This document shows positions 7,802-15,892 of a stretch of 64,000 nucleotides of DNA, in pieces. Position 1 is the first letter of the stretch, and each line of letters begins with the position of its first letter. Below the pieces are notes generated by a model. The model did not search any database, was not told the origin of the DNA, and worked only from the letters and a program-made list of their open reading frames with translations. The position numbers and the translations under genes are program-made. This DNA comes from Sphingobium sp052327305. Its GTDB lineage: Bacteria; Pseudomonadota; Alphaproteobacteria; Sphingomonadales; Sphingomonadaceae. The DNA is taken from NCBI RefSeq assembly GCF_052327305.1, contig NZ_CP182486.1, positions 2,666,001-2,730,000 on the forward strand, given 5' to 3'.

Positions 7802-8759
7802 GGCACGTTCCACCGAACAAGGCTTTATGTCCGCAGCGCGAGGAACTCATATTGCTCCTCGTCACCCCGGGCTTGACCCGGGGTCCATCTGCCTCTGTTG
7901 TGTAGAAAAAAGCGGGATCCCGGCTCAGGGCCGGGATGACGAAGTAAATTCAGACGCCTGCTTGGTTTTTCTGTCGAGACAATCCGCCCAAAAGAGCAAC
8001 GCGTTGAGGACGCGCTCCGCTGAACACTGCTTCACGCCTTTGGTGCGCTCCGTCCAACAGGGTTTCACGTTTCTGAGACGCTCTGCCCAGCAGGGCGACG
8101 CGTTCGGGACGCGTTCCGCCGAACACGGCTTCACGCTGATCGAGCTGATGGTGGCCGTGATGATCTTCGCGATGCTCGCCACCACCGGCGTGCTGCTGCT
8201 GCGCGGCAGCGTGGATGCGCAGGCGGCGGTACGCGGCCATCTCGAGACTCTGGGTGGACTTCAGCGCGGCATCTCGACGCTCGACGCGGATCTGGCGCAA
8301 GCCTCCGCGCGGATCAGCCGCACGCAGGCGGGGACGCTGGCCCCGGCCTTCTTCGGCCGCGCCGCGCAGGACGATCTGCCGCTCATGCAGTTCGTGCGCG
8401 GAGGCTGGAGCAATCCCGGCAATCTGCGCCGTCCATCGCTCCAGAAAGTGGAGTATTGGTGGAGGGAGCGGCGGCTTGAGCGGATCGGCTATAATTTTGT
8501 CGACGGTGCCGTGCCGCCGGAGCCGGCCGTGATCGCGCAGAATGTGACGGACCTCAAGATCCGCTATCGCGCGCCGCGCGGGGACTGGCTCGATGTCTGG
8601 AGCCCGGAGAAACCGGACGACATGCCCGTCGCCGTGGAAATGACGCTCACTCAAGGCAAGGCGCCGCCACTGGTGCTGCGTTTCCTCGTCGGTGCCGGGG
8701 CGGGCCAGACGCCGAAGGGGCTAAACGCCCCAACGGAAGGAGCGCCGGGTGGAACCTGA
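7794..8759 (+). CDS. gspJ: Minor pseudopilin GspJ with greatly extended leader
   Basis: Minor pseudopilin of the tip complex. The mature part, from 'FTLIELMVAVMIFAML' (about 209 residues), has the GspJ body with 'RGISTLDADLAQASARI' and 'VEYWWRERRLERIGY'. GTG 7794 overlaps the gspH stop and has AAGG about 9 bases upstream, which is why I chose it. It gives a 112-residue leader containing six 33-bp repeat units and an in-frame palindromic element (7860-7941, translated with the familiar 'HPGLDPGS' signature). GTG 8043 would give a 29-residue leader, the same length as those of GspG and GspI. Confidence 0.85.
   Translation: MSEARSTEQGFMSAARGTHIAPRHPGLDPGSICLCCVEKSGIPAQGRDDEVNSDACLVFLSRQSAQKSNALRTRSAEHCFTPLVRSVQQGFTFLRRSAQQGDAFGTRSAEHGFTLIELMVAVMIFAMLATTGVLLLRGSVDAQAAVRGHLETLGGLQRGISTLDADLAQASARISRTQAGTLAPAFFGRAAQDDLPLMQFVRGGWSNPGNLRRPSLQKVEYWWRERRLERIGYNFVDGAVPPEPAVIAQNVTDLKIRYRAPRGDWLDVWSPEKPDDMPVAVEMTLTQGKAPPLVLRFLVGAGAGQTPKGLNAPTEGAPGGT
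7805..8143. repeat. 33-bp leader repeats in gspJ, six units split by an insertion
   Basis: One unit starts at 7805 (frame STEQGFMSAAR). Five contiguous units start at 7979, 8012, 8045, 8078 and 8111 (QSAQKSNALRT, RSAEHCFTPLV, RSVQQGFTFLR, RSAQQGDAFGT, RSAEHGFTLIE). The 7860-7941 palindromic element separates the first from the rest. The last unit is the true processing site. The alternation of GF units with 'GDA' or 'SNA' units resembles the gspI array, suggesting larger blocks were copied. Confidence 0.85.
7860..7941. repeat. Palindromic intergenic repeat inside the gspJ leader
   Basis: 82-bp element bounded by cgtcaccc and gatgacg. It holds two perfect hairpins: ccccggg-cttga-cccgggg (7865-7883) and atcccggc-tcagg-gccgggat (7917-7937). 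The layout, including the shared 'ggtccatctg' core, matches the element at 43373-43447. This type is widespread in alphaproteobacterial intergenic DNA (family knowledge). Here it is open in the gspJ frame. Confidence 0.8.
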
Positions 8760-9768
8760 TCGGTTCATCAGCCTCGCGAGGCGAAGCGTTCCCACGCAGG
8801 AGCGCGGTGCGGCGCTGCTCACCGTGCTTTTGCTCGTCGCGATCTTGTCCGTCATCACTGCCGTGGCGCTCGAACGGCTGACTCTCGCCAGCCGGATGAC
8901 GCGTAACCTCGTTTCAGCCGATCAGGGCCGGGCCTATCTGCTGGCGGCCGAGCAGGCGGCTGGCGTCCAGCTTGGCGACATGGTCAAGAGCCGGCCGGAC
9001 CGCACCACGCTCGCGGGGGGATGGCTGGGCACGCCTCAGATCCTGCCATTGCCGGGCGGCGAGGCCGTAGCGCGGGTGCGCGACGCGGGCAATTGCTTCA
9101 ACCTCAACAGTGTGGTGAGCGGCGGCGGTATGGACGGCAAGATGGTCGCGCGGCCGGAGGGGATCGCGCAGTTCTCGGCCCTGATGCGCCTGCTGGGCGT
9201 CGACCGCCTCGTGGCAGACCAGATCGCGGTTTCGACCGCCGACTGGATCGACGAGGACAATGTGCCCGGCCCGGGAGGGGCGGAGGACGAGTATTACAGC
9301 CGGATCGACCCGCCCTACCTCACGGCCAATAATCTTATTGCGGACCCGAGCGAACTGCGCGTGATAAACGGGGTGAGCGCGGACGTGTATCAGCGCGTGC
9401 GCCCGTGGATCTGCGCGCTGCCGGAGACGGCTCTCTCGCCGATAAACATCAATACGCTGCTGCCCGATCAGGCCGTGCTGCTGGCCATGCTCGCGCCGGA
9501 CAAGCTGCCTATCGAGCGGGCGCGGCAAGTGCTGGCGCAACGGCCGCCGGATGGGTATGGCAGCCTCAATACATTCTGGGCACAGCCTACGCTCGCCAGC
9601 CTCGGCCTTGGTCCGAGCGGCACGGAACAGACCCGCCTTACGAGCCGCTGGCTCGAAGTGGCGCTCACGGTCGATCTGGGGGGTGATCAGGTGGACGAAA
9701 CGGTGCTGTACGACGCAGCGCAGCAGCCCGCGCGGCTGGTGCGGCGCGTGCGTGGCGAGGGAGGCTGA
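8749..9768 (+). CDS. gspK: Minor pseudopilin GspK
   Basis: Largest pseudopilin, caps the pseudopilus tip. The 339 residues have an 'ERG/AALLTVLLLVAILSV' processing site and helix. It lacks the Glu at mature position 5, as is normal for GspK. It also has a large alpha-helical insert and a 'WIDEDNVPGPGGAEDEYY' motif typical of the Ca2+-binding region. The GTG start overlaps the gspJ stop. The leader 'SLARRSVPTQERG' may hold a vestige of the 33-bp repeat (compare RRSVPQGF in gspI), but it is too degenerate to call. Confidence 0.92.
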   Translation: MEPDRFISLARRSVPTQERGAALLTVLLLVAILSVITAVALERLTLASRMTRNLVSADQGRAYLLAAEQAAGVQLGDMVKSRPDRTTLAGGWLGTPQILPLPGGEAVARVRDAGNCFNLNSVVSGGGMDGKMVARPEGIAQFSALMRLLGVDRLVADQIAVSTADWIDEDNVPGPGGAEDEYYSRIDPPYLTANNLIADPSELRVINGVSADVYQRVRPWICALPETALSPININTLLPDQAVLLAMLAPDKLPIERARQVLAQRPPDGYGSLNTFWAQPTLASLGLGPSGTEQTRLTSRWLEVALTVDLGGDQVDETVLYDAAQQPARLVRRVRGEGG

Positions 9769-9775
9769 GCGCGCA

Positions 9776-10894
9776 ATGTCTGTCGATTATGTCATCATGC
9801 CGCAGGCGGACGACGACGAGAACTGCCGCTGGCTGCGCATCTCCGACGGGCGGATCGTGCGGCGCGGACGCGGGACCGACTGGTTGCCCCCAGCCGACGA
9901 CGATGATGAAGGCGAGACGGCGGGCCGGGTACTCCTCGTCCTGCCAACCAGTCTCACGACGCTGCACTGGATCGCCTGCCCCGGCATGACGCAGCGGCAG
10001 GGCGAAGCAGCAGCGCGCCTGATGGCAATGGAGGCCAGCATCGGCGATGCGGGCCTGCTTCATTCGGCAGCGACCAGCGAGGAGGAACCGGACAAGCCGC
10101 ATATGGTGGCGGTGACGAGCCGCGCGGCCATGGACTATTGGCTGGACTGGTGCGCGCGCAACGGCGTCTCGCAGGCGGCCCTTGTGCCCGCCGCCGCACT
10201 GTTGCCTGCGCCCGAGGATGGGCTGGTGCGCGGCGCGTTCGGTCCGAATAACGTGATGCGCGGAGCCGATTTCGCGCTGGACGGCAACGAACCCTATTCC
10301 GCTCTGCTGACCGAAGATCAGAAGATAGCGGAGCTGACGCCGGACGCGGCCGATGCGGTGCTGCTCTCCGCCCTGCGCGATCCGCCGATCGATCTCAGAC
10401 AAGGCGAGTATACCCGCCGTGCGCCCGCGCTCTTCACGGCGGCTCGCCTGCGCCGGTTGGCCCTGCTGGGCGTGGCGATCGTCACTGTCGGCCTGGTCAT
10501 CTCGATCGTCACCATCATTCGCCTCAATGCGGAGGCCAGCCGCCTCAACCGGCAGACCGTCGAGCTGGCGAAGACCGTGGACCCCTCCGTCGTGGATGCG
10601 GCGGACGCGGAGCCGAAGGTCGCCGCGCTGCTGGCCCAGCGGGGCGGGTCGGGCGGCTTCACGGGCACGATGGCGGGGCTGATGACGGCGATGCAGACCA
10701 GCTCTGCCGTGAGCATGACGAGCGCAAGCCAGCTCGCGGACGGATCGCTGCGCGTGCGCCTCTCGGCGGCCAAGGCGGACGACATCAACGCGGTGCTGCT
10801 CTCCATTCAGGAGGCCGGCTGGCGGATCAGCGCCAATAGCGTGCAGCAGCAGGGGGCGGTCTTGATCGCGGATATCACGGTGGTGCGCTCATGA
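9776..10894 (+). CDS. gspL: Type II secretion protein GspL
   Basis: Inner-membrane platform protein whose cytoplasmic actin-like domain binds GspE. The 372-residue protein starts at ATG 9776, 7 bases after gspK. The actin-like fold spans about 1-215 ('VLLVLPTSLTTLHWIACPGM'), followed by a single membrane helix near 229-250 ('LALLGVAIVTVGLVISIVTI') and a periplasmic ferredoxin-like domain. The frame is open further upstream inside gspK, but homology begins at this ATG. It overlaps gspM by 4 bases. Confidence 0.9.
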   Translation: MSVDYVIMPQADDDENCRWLRISDGRIVRRGRGTDWLPPADDDDEGETAGRVLLVLPTSLTTLHWIACPGMTQRQGEAAARLMAMEASIGDAGLLHSAATSEEEPDKPHMVAVTSRAAMDYWLDWCARNGVSQAALVPAAALLPAPEDGLVRGAFGPNNVMRGADFALDGNEPYSALLTEDQKIAELTPDAADAVLLSALRDPPIDLRQGEYTRRAPALFTAARLRRLALLGVAIVTVGLVISIVTIIRLNAEASRLNRQTVELAKTVDPSVVDAADAEPKVAALLAQRGGSGGFTGTMAGLMTAMQTSSAVSMTSASQLADGSLRVRLSAAKADDINAVLLSIQEAGWRISANSVQQQGAVLIADITVVRS

Positions 10895-11373
10895 TGCAGT
10901 CCATGCGGCAGTGGTGGAACAACCACAGCGAAGGCGAGCAGCGCTTCATGACGGCGCTTGGCGTGGTGATTGCCCTCGTCATTTTCTGGCTGGGGCTCTG
11001 GCGACCGATCAACGGCGCGGTTGACAGCGGATGGGAGCGGCAACGCGCCGCGCTCGATCGCTACTCGTCCGTGCGGGCAAAAGTGGAAGCGATTCGCAAG
11101 CTACCCGCAAAGGGATCGAGCGGGGCCAACGTGCCGATCGATCAGCTGGTCGGGCAGAGCGCGGCGGAAGCCGGCTTCACGCTGGATCGTGCCGCCGCGC
11201 AAGGCGACGGTCGGATGGCGATCACCATTTCCTCGGCGCGCATGCCCGCGCTGATGGGCTGGCTCGCGAGTCTGGAAGCGGCGGGTGTGCCGGTGGAGAC
11301 CGTCAGCATAGCGCCGGGAGCGAGCGAAGGGACTGTCGCAGTGCAGGCCGTGCTGCGGGAGGCGGGGCGATGA
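10891..11373 (+). CDS. gspM: Type II secretion protein GspM
   Basis: Small bitopic partner of GspL. The 160 residues have a short cytoplasmic N-terminus, one membrane helix at about 23-41 ('LGVVIALVIFWLGLW'), and a periplasmic ferredoxin-like domain ('GWLASLEAAGVPVETVSI'). ATGA overlap with gspL, and the stop overlaps the gspN start (ATGA). The identity rests on topology and position as much as on sequence, as GspM is poorly conserved. Confidence 0.88.
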   Translation: MMQSMRQWWNNHSEGEQRFMTALGVVIALVIFWLGLWRPINGAVDSGWERQRAALDRYSSVRAKVEAIRKLPAKGSSGANVPIDQLVGQSAAEAGFTLDRAAAQGDGRMAITISSARMPALMGWLASLEAAGVPVETVSIAPGASEGTVAVQAVLREAGR

Positions 11374-12092
11374 TCGGCCTTCCTCACTCGCGGCGGACCC
11401 GCTTTGCCGTTCTGATCTTCGCGCTGTTTGCGCTGGTTGCGGTGCTGCCGCTCCGCGCGGTTGCCGGTATGCTGCGCCTTAACGATATGGGCGTCGCCGC
11501 CCGGTCGCTGCGGGGGCCGGTCTGGTGGGGCGGCGCCGACGAACTTCAGATCGGCGGCGTGCGCCTCGGCACTGTCGACGTGTTTCTTTCGCCGGTTCAG
11601 CTGCTTGTGGGTCGGGCGCGCATGGACATCCGCCGCCAGATCGGCCAGCCGGACGATATCGCCGGCGCGGTCTCGCTCGGTTGGGGCACACGCGGGATCG
11701 ACGATGTGACCGGCACGCTGCCGCTGGCCGCCGCCCTTGCACCGCTGCCGGTAAGCAGCGTGATGTTGGAGGACGTCTCAGCGCGCTTCTCGGGCGACAC
11801 CTGCGTTCACGCCGAGGGGCGGGTGCGCGCTAGGATGATGGCGGTCATCAACGGTCTCAGCCTTGCCAACGGCCTGACCGGAGAAGCGCGCTGCGACGGC
11901 GACGCGGTGGAGCTACCGCTGGTCAGCCAGTCCGGCATGGAGCGCCTGATCGTTCGCATCACTGCCGGTGGGCGACTGCAGGCGACGATGCATGTGCGGG
12001 TCAACGATCCGCTGATTTCTGCTGGGCTTGCCGCCAATGGCTTCCGCATGATCGGCGGGGAGCAGGTGCTCCGCATAGACAGCAAGCTCTGA
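11370..12092 (+). CDS. gspN: Type II secretion protein GspN
   Basis: Accessory bitopic protein of the type II secretion system, present only in some lineages. The 240 residues have an N-terminal membrane helix (about 10-30). The family pattern 'SLRGPVWWGGADELQIGGVRLGTV' follows soon after. I chose ATG 11370 because it overlaps the gspM stop by 4 bases; the frame is open further upstream inside gspM. Its exact function is not established in the family. Confidence 0.85.
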   Translation: MIGLPHSRRTRFAVLIFALFALVAVLPLRAVAGMLRLNDMGVAARSLRGPVWWGGADELQIGGVRLGTVDVFLSPVQLLVGRARMDIRRQIGQPDDIAGAVSLGWGTRGIDDVTGTLPLAAALAPLPVSSVMLEDVSARFSGDTCVHAEGRVRARMMAVINGLSLANGLTGEARCDGDAVELPLVSQSGMERLIVRITAGGRLQATMHVRVNDPLISAGLAANGFRMIGGEQVLRIDSKL

Positions 12093-12102
12093 GAGCCATT
12101 TG

Positions 12103-12849
12103 GTGATTGAGCCGCTGATCGGCGTCGGAGCGGGGCTCATCGCGGGCAGCTTCCTTGCTGCCATCGTGACCCGCTGGCCAAGAGGCGAGGGCGTGCTGCG
12201 CGGGCGATCGCGCTGCGACAATTGCGGGCGAACGCTCTCCGCACGCGATCTGGTGCCTGTGCTGAGCTGGGCATTGGCGCGGGGCCGCTGCCGCACGTGT
12301 GACGGGGTCATCGACCCTGTGCATCCGATCATGGAAGGGGGCTGCGCGCTGATCGGTGCAGCGGCGTTTGCGCTTGCCCCGCCATTCCCGGCAGTCGTGC
12401 TGGCGCTGGGGGGCTGGATGTTGCTTGCGCTCGTCCTGCTCGACTGGCGGCACCACTGGCTGCCGGACGCGCTCACTCTGCCGTTTGCTGCATTGGGCCT
12501 TACGCTGGGGGAATGGGCGGGCCTGCCGCTCTTCGTCGACCGCGCCATCGGGGCGGCGGCGGGATATGGCGCGCTCTTCCTCATCGCGCTGGCCTATCGC
12601 GTGATCCGTCGCCGGGAGGGACTTGGGCTGGGCGACGCCAAGCTGCTTGGCGGAATCGGCGGCTGGCTCGGCTGGGCGGCGCTGCCGATCGTCCTGCTTG
12701 TGGCAAGCGTGAGCGGGCTGGTCTGGGCCGGGATCGGCGCGATGCGTGGTCGCCCGGTCCATGCCACCACGGCGCTGCCGTTCGGTACGTTCCTATGTCT
12801 TGCGGTGGTTCCGGCTGCGTGGGTGGCGGGCTTGCTCGGTCTGCTGTAG
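12103..12849 (+). CDS. gspO: Prepilin peptidase GspO (PilD family)
   Basis: Bifunctional aspartic protease/N-methylase that cleaves pseudopilin leaders after Gly and methylates the new N-terminus. The 248-residue polytopic protein has the CDNC ... CRTC zinc-binding pairs in its first cytoplasmic loop. The two catalytic Asp motifs are also present ('LLDWRHHWLPD' and 'GLGDAKLLGGIGGWLG'). GTG 12103 and the preceding TTG 12100 are both possible starts. As the only peptidase in view, it would have to process the unusual GspG/I/H/J leaders. Confidence 0.93.
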   Translation: MIEPLIGVGAGLIAGSFLAAIVTRWPRGEGVLRGRSRCDNCGRTLSARDLVPVLSWALARGRCRTCDGVIDPVHPIMEGGCALIGAAAFALAPPFPAVVLALGGWMLLALVLLDWRHHWLPDALTLPFAALGLTLGEWAGLPLFVDRAIGAAAGYGALFLIALAYRVIRRREGLGLGDAKLLGGIGGWLGWAALPIVLLVASVSGLVWAGIGAMRGRPVHATTALPFGTFLCLAVVPAAWVAGLLGLL

Positions 12850-12889
12850 CCATGCCAGTCGCTCTGGCGGGTGCGTCATCTGAGAAAAA

Positions 12890-12964
12890 TGGTGCCGGAT
12901 GCAGGATTTGAACCCGCGACCTTCGGTTTACAAAACCGCTGCACTACCACTGTGCTAATCCGGC
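12890..12964 (-). tRNA. tRNA-Thr (anticodon TGT)
   Basis: Read on the minus strand, a 75-base cloverleaf including CCA. The acceptor stem is GCCGGAT / ATCCGGC, the anticodon stem-loop is GCGGT-TTTGTAA-ACCGA with anticodon TGT (reads ACA, Thr), and the T arm is GCGGG-TTCAAAT-CCTGC. The CCA is encoded. It lies between gspO and the unknown gene at 12992, both of which point towards it. Confidence 0.95.
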
Positions 12965-12991
12965 GCGCCAAGGCTGGTGCGCGCCATAACC

Positions 12992-13867
12992 TCAAAATAC
13001 GCCGAACGTCCAGCCTTCGGTGCAGGCAATTTCGTCAGAAAGTCCAGCCGGGGACCAGCGTGCCGGCTCGCCATGGACGTGGCGAAGCCATGCGGCGGTG
13101 AGCAGCGCGTCGGTCGCATGATCCGTGTAACGCGGGATCGGCGCGTGTGGAGGCGATCCGAAAGCCGCCAGCGCGGTGTCCAGCGCAGCGCCGTCCCGCA
13201 TCTTGGACCGGCTTTTCGTTCGTCCCGCCTCCAGTGCAGCAAGGCTGGTATAAATCTCGACGATGAGCGGGCCGGAGGCGGGCACCGGGTCGAAAGGCCA
13301 GATGGGGATAGCGCCGCCGAGCCGATGGAACAGCCGCATCGCAGTGAGGCTGGACTTGCCGACTTGCGCGGCGCCGACAAGATTGAGGCAGCTATAGGGT
13401 GAGAGCCCCATTTGGCGCTGACCCAACTCGCAGACCCGCATTCGGCCGGCGCCAGCAGGATAGAGATCGCCCAGATCGCGGTGCTGGCGGAAATGGCGAC
13501 GCAGCTCCGGATGGGCGAGCACGCCCCCGGCGGAAAGATGGGGGTCTTCCGTACAAAGAGTTTCGACCAGCTGCCACAGCGCCCGCGCGTCGGCGGGTGT
13601 GTCCGCCCAGCCGGGAAAATAGGCACCGTGATCGACGAAGGGCATGGCGGGGGAGAGATCCATGCCGATCAGCATGTCCTCGTTGCGCGCGGCCACCTCG
13701 CCCAGCCAGTCCAGAGCTGAGGCCCGCGACCAGAAGCGCCCCTCGGGCGGCGGGATCAGCCGGGGTGGTCCCTCTGCCTCCGCCACGGCCAGGGCAATGC
13801 CGGGCGGATGGGAGACGGCGGCGCCCGACCAGTCGAAGCAGGCAAAGCGATGGAACCGGCGGATCAC
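12992..13867 (-). CDS. Conserved hypothetical protein, DUF429-like, coupled to rarA
   Basis: Not securely recognised. The 291-residue soluble protein begins 'FACFDWSGA', with 'LIGMDLSPAMPF' further on and 'DHATDALLTAAWLRH' near the C-terminus. These spaced acidic residues resemble the RNase H-like fold of DUF429-type proteins, but this is inference. I chose GTG 13867, which overlaps the rarA stop (GTGA) with AGGCAGG upstream. ATG 13897 would overlap rarA by 34 bases. The tight coupling hints at a function linked to DNA or nucleotide metabolism. Confidence 0.7.
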   Translation of the reverse strand: MIRRFHRFACFDWSGAAVSHPPGIALAVAEAEGPPRLIPPPEGRFWSRASALDWLGEVAARNEDMLIGMDLSPAMPFVDHGAYFPGWADTPADARALWQLVETLCTEDPHLSAGGVLAHPELRRHFRQHRDLGDLYPAGAGRMRVCELGQRQMGLSPYSCLNLVGAAQVGKSSLTAMRLFHRLGGAIPIWPFDPVPASGPLIVEIYTSLAALEAGRTKSRSKMRDGAALDTALAAFGSPPHAPIPRYTDHATDALLTAAWLRHVHGEPARWSPAGLSDEIACTEGWTFGVF

Positions 13868-15189
13868 GCCTGCCTGCCGCTCCTCAGATCGTCCCAATAG
13901 GCAAGCCGCTCGGCAATCCGCTTCTCGAAACCGCGATCGGTGGGGGCGTAAAAGGTTTGAGGGCGCATCTCCTCGGGCCAGTAGTTGTCGCCGGAGAAGC
14001 CCTGATCGGTATCGTGGTCGTAGGTGTAGCCCTTGCCGTAGCCGATATCCTTCATGAGCTTGGTCGGCGCATTAAGGATATTGGTCGGGGGCATCAGCGA
14101 GCCGGTCTCCCGCGCGCTGCGGAACGCCGCTTTCTGAGCCGCGTAGGCGGCGTTGGATTTGGGCGCGGTGGCGAGATAAAGGCAGGCCTGCACGATCGCG
14201 AGTTCGCCCTCCGGAGAGCCGAGAAAATCGTAGGCATCCTTTGCGGCGAGGCACTGGACGAGCGCCTGCGGGTCCGCGAGCCCAACATCTTCGCTGGCGA
14301 AGCGCACAAGGCGCCGCAGCACATAAAGGGGCTGCTCTCCCGCAACGAGCATCCGCGCGAGATAATAGAGCGCGGCCTGTGGGTCCGAGCCGCGCAGCGA
14401 CTTATGCAGCGCGGAAATAAGGTTGTAATGGCCCTCGCGATCCTTGTCATAGACGGCCACGCGCCGCTGGAGGAAGCCTGACAGCCCGGCCGGATCGAGC
14501 GGGGCGGGCAGGTTCACCGAATAGAGCGTCTCGACCTGATTGAGCAGGAAGCGGCCGTCGCCATCGGCGCTGGCGATAAGCGCGGCACGCGCTTCGTCCG
14601 TGAGGGGTAGGGGCAGGCCCACCAGCGCCTCGGCACGCGCGACGAGTTGCTCCAGCGCGGCGGCATCGAGCCGGTGCAGAATGAGCACCTGTGCTCGTGA
14701 AAGGAGAGCCGCATTCAGCTCGAAGCTGGGATTCTCCGTCGTCGCGCCGACGAGCGTGACTGTGCCGTTCTCCACATAGGGCAGGAAGCCATCCTGCTGG
14801 GCGCGATTGAAGCGATGAATCTCGTCCACAAAGAGCAAAGTGCGCTTGCCCGCGCGCGCCGCGTCCCGTGCCTCGGCAAAGGCTTTCTTGAGGTCGGCGA
14901 CGCCGGAAAACACGGCGGAGATGGCAGCGAAGCGCAGGCCAACTGCGTCAGCGAGCAAGCGAGCGATGGTGGTCTTGCCGGTGCCCGGCGGCCCCCAGAG
15001 GATCATTGAGGAGAGCCGCCCTGCGGCGACCATGCGGCCAATCGCGCCTTCCGGCCCTGTGAGATGGTCCTGCCCGACGACATCCTCCAGCCGCGCGGGG
15101 CGAAGCCGGTCCGCAAGGGGTGCATCGGCGCGGGGAGTCTCCGCCCGTTGCTCGTCTGCCTGTGTTTGATCGCCGAAAAGATCCGTCAT
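13864..15189 (-). CDS. rarA: Replication-associated recombination protein A (RarA/MgsA)
   Basis: AAA+ ATPase that acts at stalled replication forks, related to clamp loaders. The 441 residues have Walker A 'GPPGTGKT' (about 68-75), Walker B 'LLFVDEIHRF', sensor 1 'VGATTENPSF', and the C-terminal tetramerisation domain with 'YKYD'-type end ('GYTYDHDTDQGFSGDNY'). Length is normal. It is the upstream member of a two-gene minus-strand unit with the hypothetical at 12992. Confidence 0.95.
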   Translation of the reverse strand: MTDLFGDQTQADEQRAETPRADAPLADRLRPARLEDVVGQDHLTGPEGAIGRMVAAGRLSSMILWGPPGTGKTTIARLLADAVGLRFAAISAVFSGVADLKKAFAEARDAARAGKRTLLFVDEIHRFNRAQQDGFLPYVENGTVTLVGATTENPSFELNAALLSRAQVLILHRLDAAALEQLVARAEALVGLPLPLTDEARAALIASADGDGRFLLNQVETLYSVNLPAPLDPAGLSGFLQRRVAVYDKDREGHYNLISALHKSLRGSDPQAALYYLARMLVAGEQPLYVLRRLVRFASEDVGLADPQALVQCLAAKDAYDFLGSPEGELAIVQACLYLATAPKSNAAYAAQKAAFRSARETGSLMPPTNILNAPTKLMKDIGYGKGYTYDHDTDQGFSGDNYWPEEMRPQTFYAPTDRGFEKRIAERLAYWDDLRSGRQA

Positions 15190-15246
15190 GAGTGGGACAT
15201 AGGGCGGCGAAGAAAAAAGTCATCGGCCCTATTGCCGAGATTTCAA

Positions 15247-15270
15247 TAAGATATATCTTAGACATATCGT
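15247..15270. promoter_or_regulatory. Palindromic operator candidate upstream of the PadR gene
   Basis: taagatatatctta (15247-15260) is a perfect 14-bp palindrome, followed at once by a related half site gacatatcgt. It lies 34 bases upstream of the PadR-family ATG, in an A/T-rich patch between divergent genes. TATA-rich dyads of this kind are typical PadR/YqjI targets, so autoregulation is likely. Confidence 0.55.
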
Positions 15271-15293
15271 GAGTCGTTTTAGAAGGAATTATC

Positions 15294-15890
15294 ATGTTTG
15301 GACTTCACAATCATCGGCACCATCATCACTTCGGCCCGCGCGGCCGGGAGGCCATGCGCGGTCGTGGCGGCTGGGGGCCGCTCTCCAGCGGATGGGAAGG
15401 CGGGGAGGATCGCGATGGCGGTCGTGGCCGGCGACGCGTCTTTTCAGGGGATGAGCTGCGGCTGGTGCTTCTGAGCCTGATCGCGCAGGCGCCGCGCCAT
15501 GGCTATGATCTCATCCGTGAGATCGAGGAGCGGTCGGCGGGCGGCTATGCGCCGAGCCCCGGCGTCGTCTATCCGTCGCTCACCATGCTGGCGGACATGG
15601 ACCTGATCGCCGAGCAGGTGACGGAAGGCGCCAAAAAGCTCTTCGCGGTCACCGAGGCGGGATCAGCGCATCTTGCCGAGCGGCAAACCGAAGTGGACGG
15701 GCTGTTCGCGCGCCTCGCCGCGATGGGCGAGCATAATCGCCGGGGGCACCGGGGACCAATCCGGCGTGCCATGGGTAACCTCAAGCAGGCGCTGATGCAC
15801 CGCATGGACGAAGGTGACATCGACGAGGAAACGCTGCACCAGATCGCCGCGATCCTGGACGAGGCGGTCCAGAAGATCGAAAGGCTCTGA
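15294..15890 (+). CDS. PadR-family regulator, YqjI-like, with His-rich N-terminus
   Basis: Winged-helix transcriptional repressor. The 198 residues start with a His- and Gly/Arg-rich tail ('LHNHRHHHHFGPRG', to about residue 45) followed by a PadR domain ('LLSLIAQAPRHGYDLIREIEE', 'YAPSPGVVYPSLTMLADM'). It ends in a helical C-terminal dimerisation region. This arrangement matches E. coli YqjI, whose His/Cys-rich tail senses Ni/Fe and which represses a ferric reductase gene (family knowledge). AGAAGGA precedes the ATG by 7 bases. The downstream DUF2218 gene, 2 bases away, is probably co-transcribed. Confidence 0.85.
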   Translation: MFGLHNHRHHHHFGPRGREAMRGRGGWGPLSSGWEGGEDRDGGRGRRRVFSGDELRLVLLSLIAQAPRHGYDLIREIEERSAGGYAPSPGVVYPSLTMLADMDLIAEQVTEGAKKLFAVTEAGSAHLAERQTEVDGLFARLAAMGEHNRRGHRGPIRRAMGNLKQALMHRMDEGDIDEETLHQIAAILDEAVQKIERL

Positions 15891-15892
15891 CT

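Noticed and set aside
6674..8143. CRISPR-like array
   Set aside because: The 33-bp units are contiguous without unique spacers, lie inside genes and have no cas genes nearby.
8749..8810. 33-bp repeat in the gspK leader
   Set aside because: Only a weak resemblance (RRSVPTQERG); too degenerate to count as a unit.
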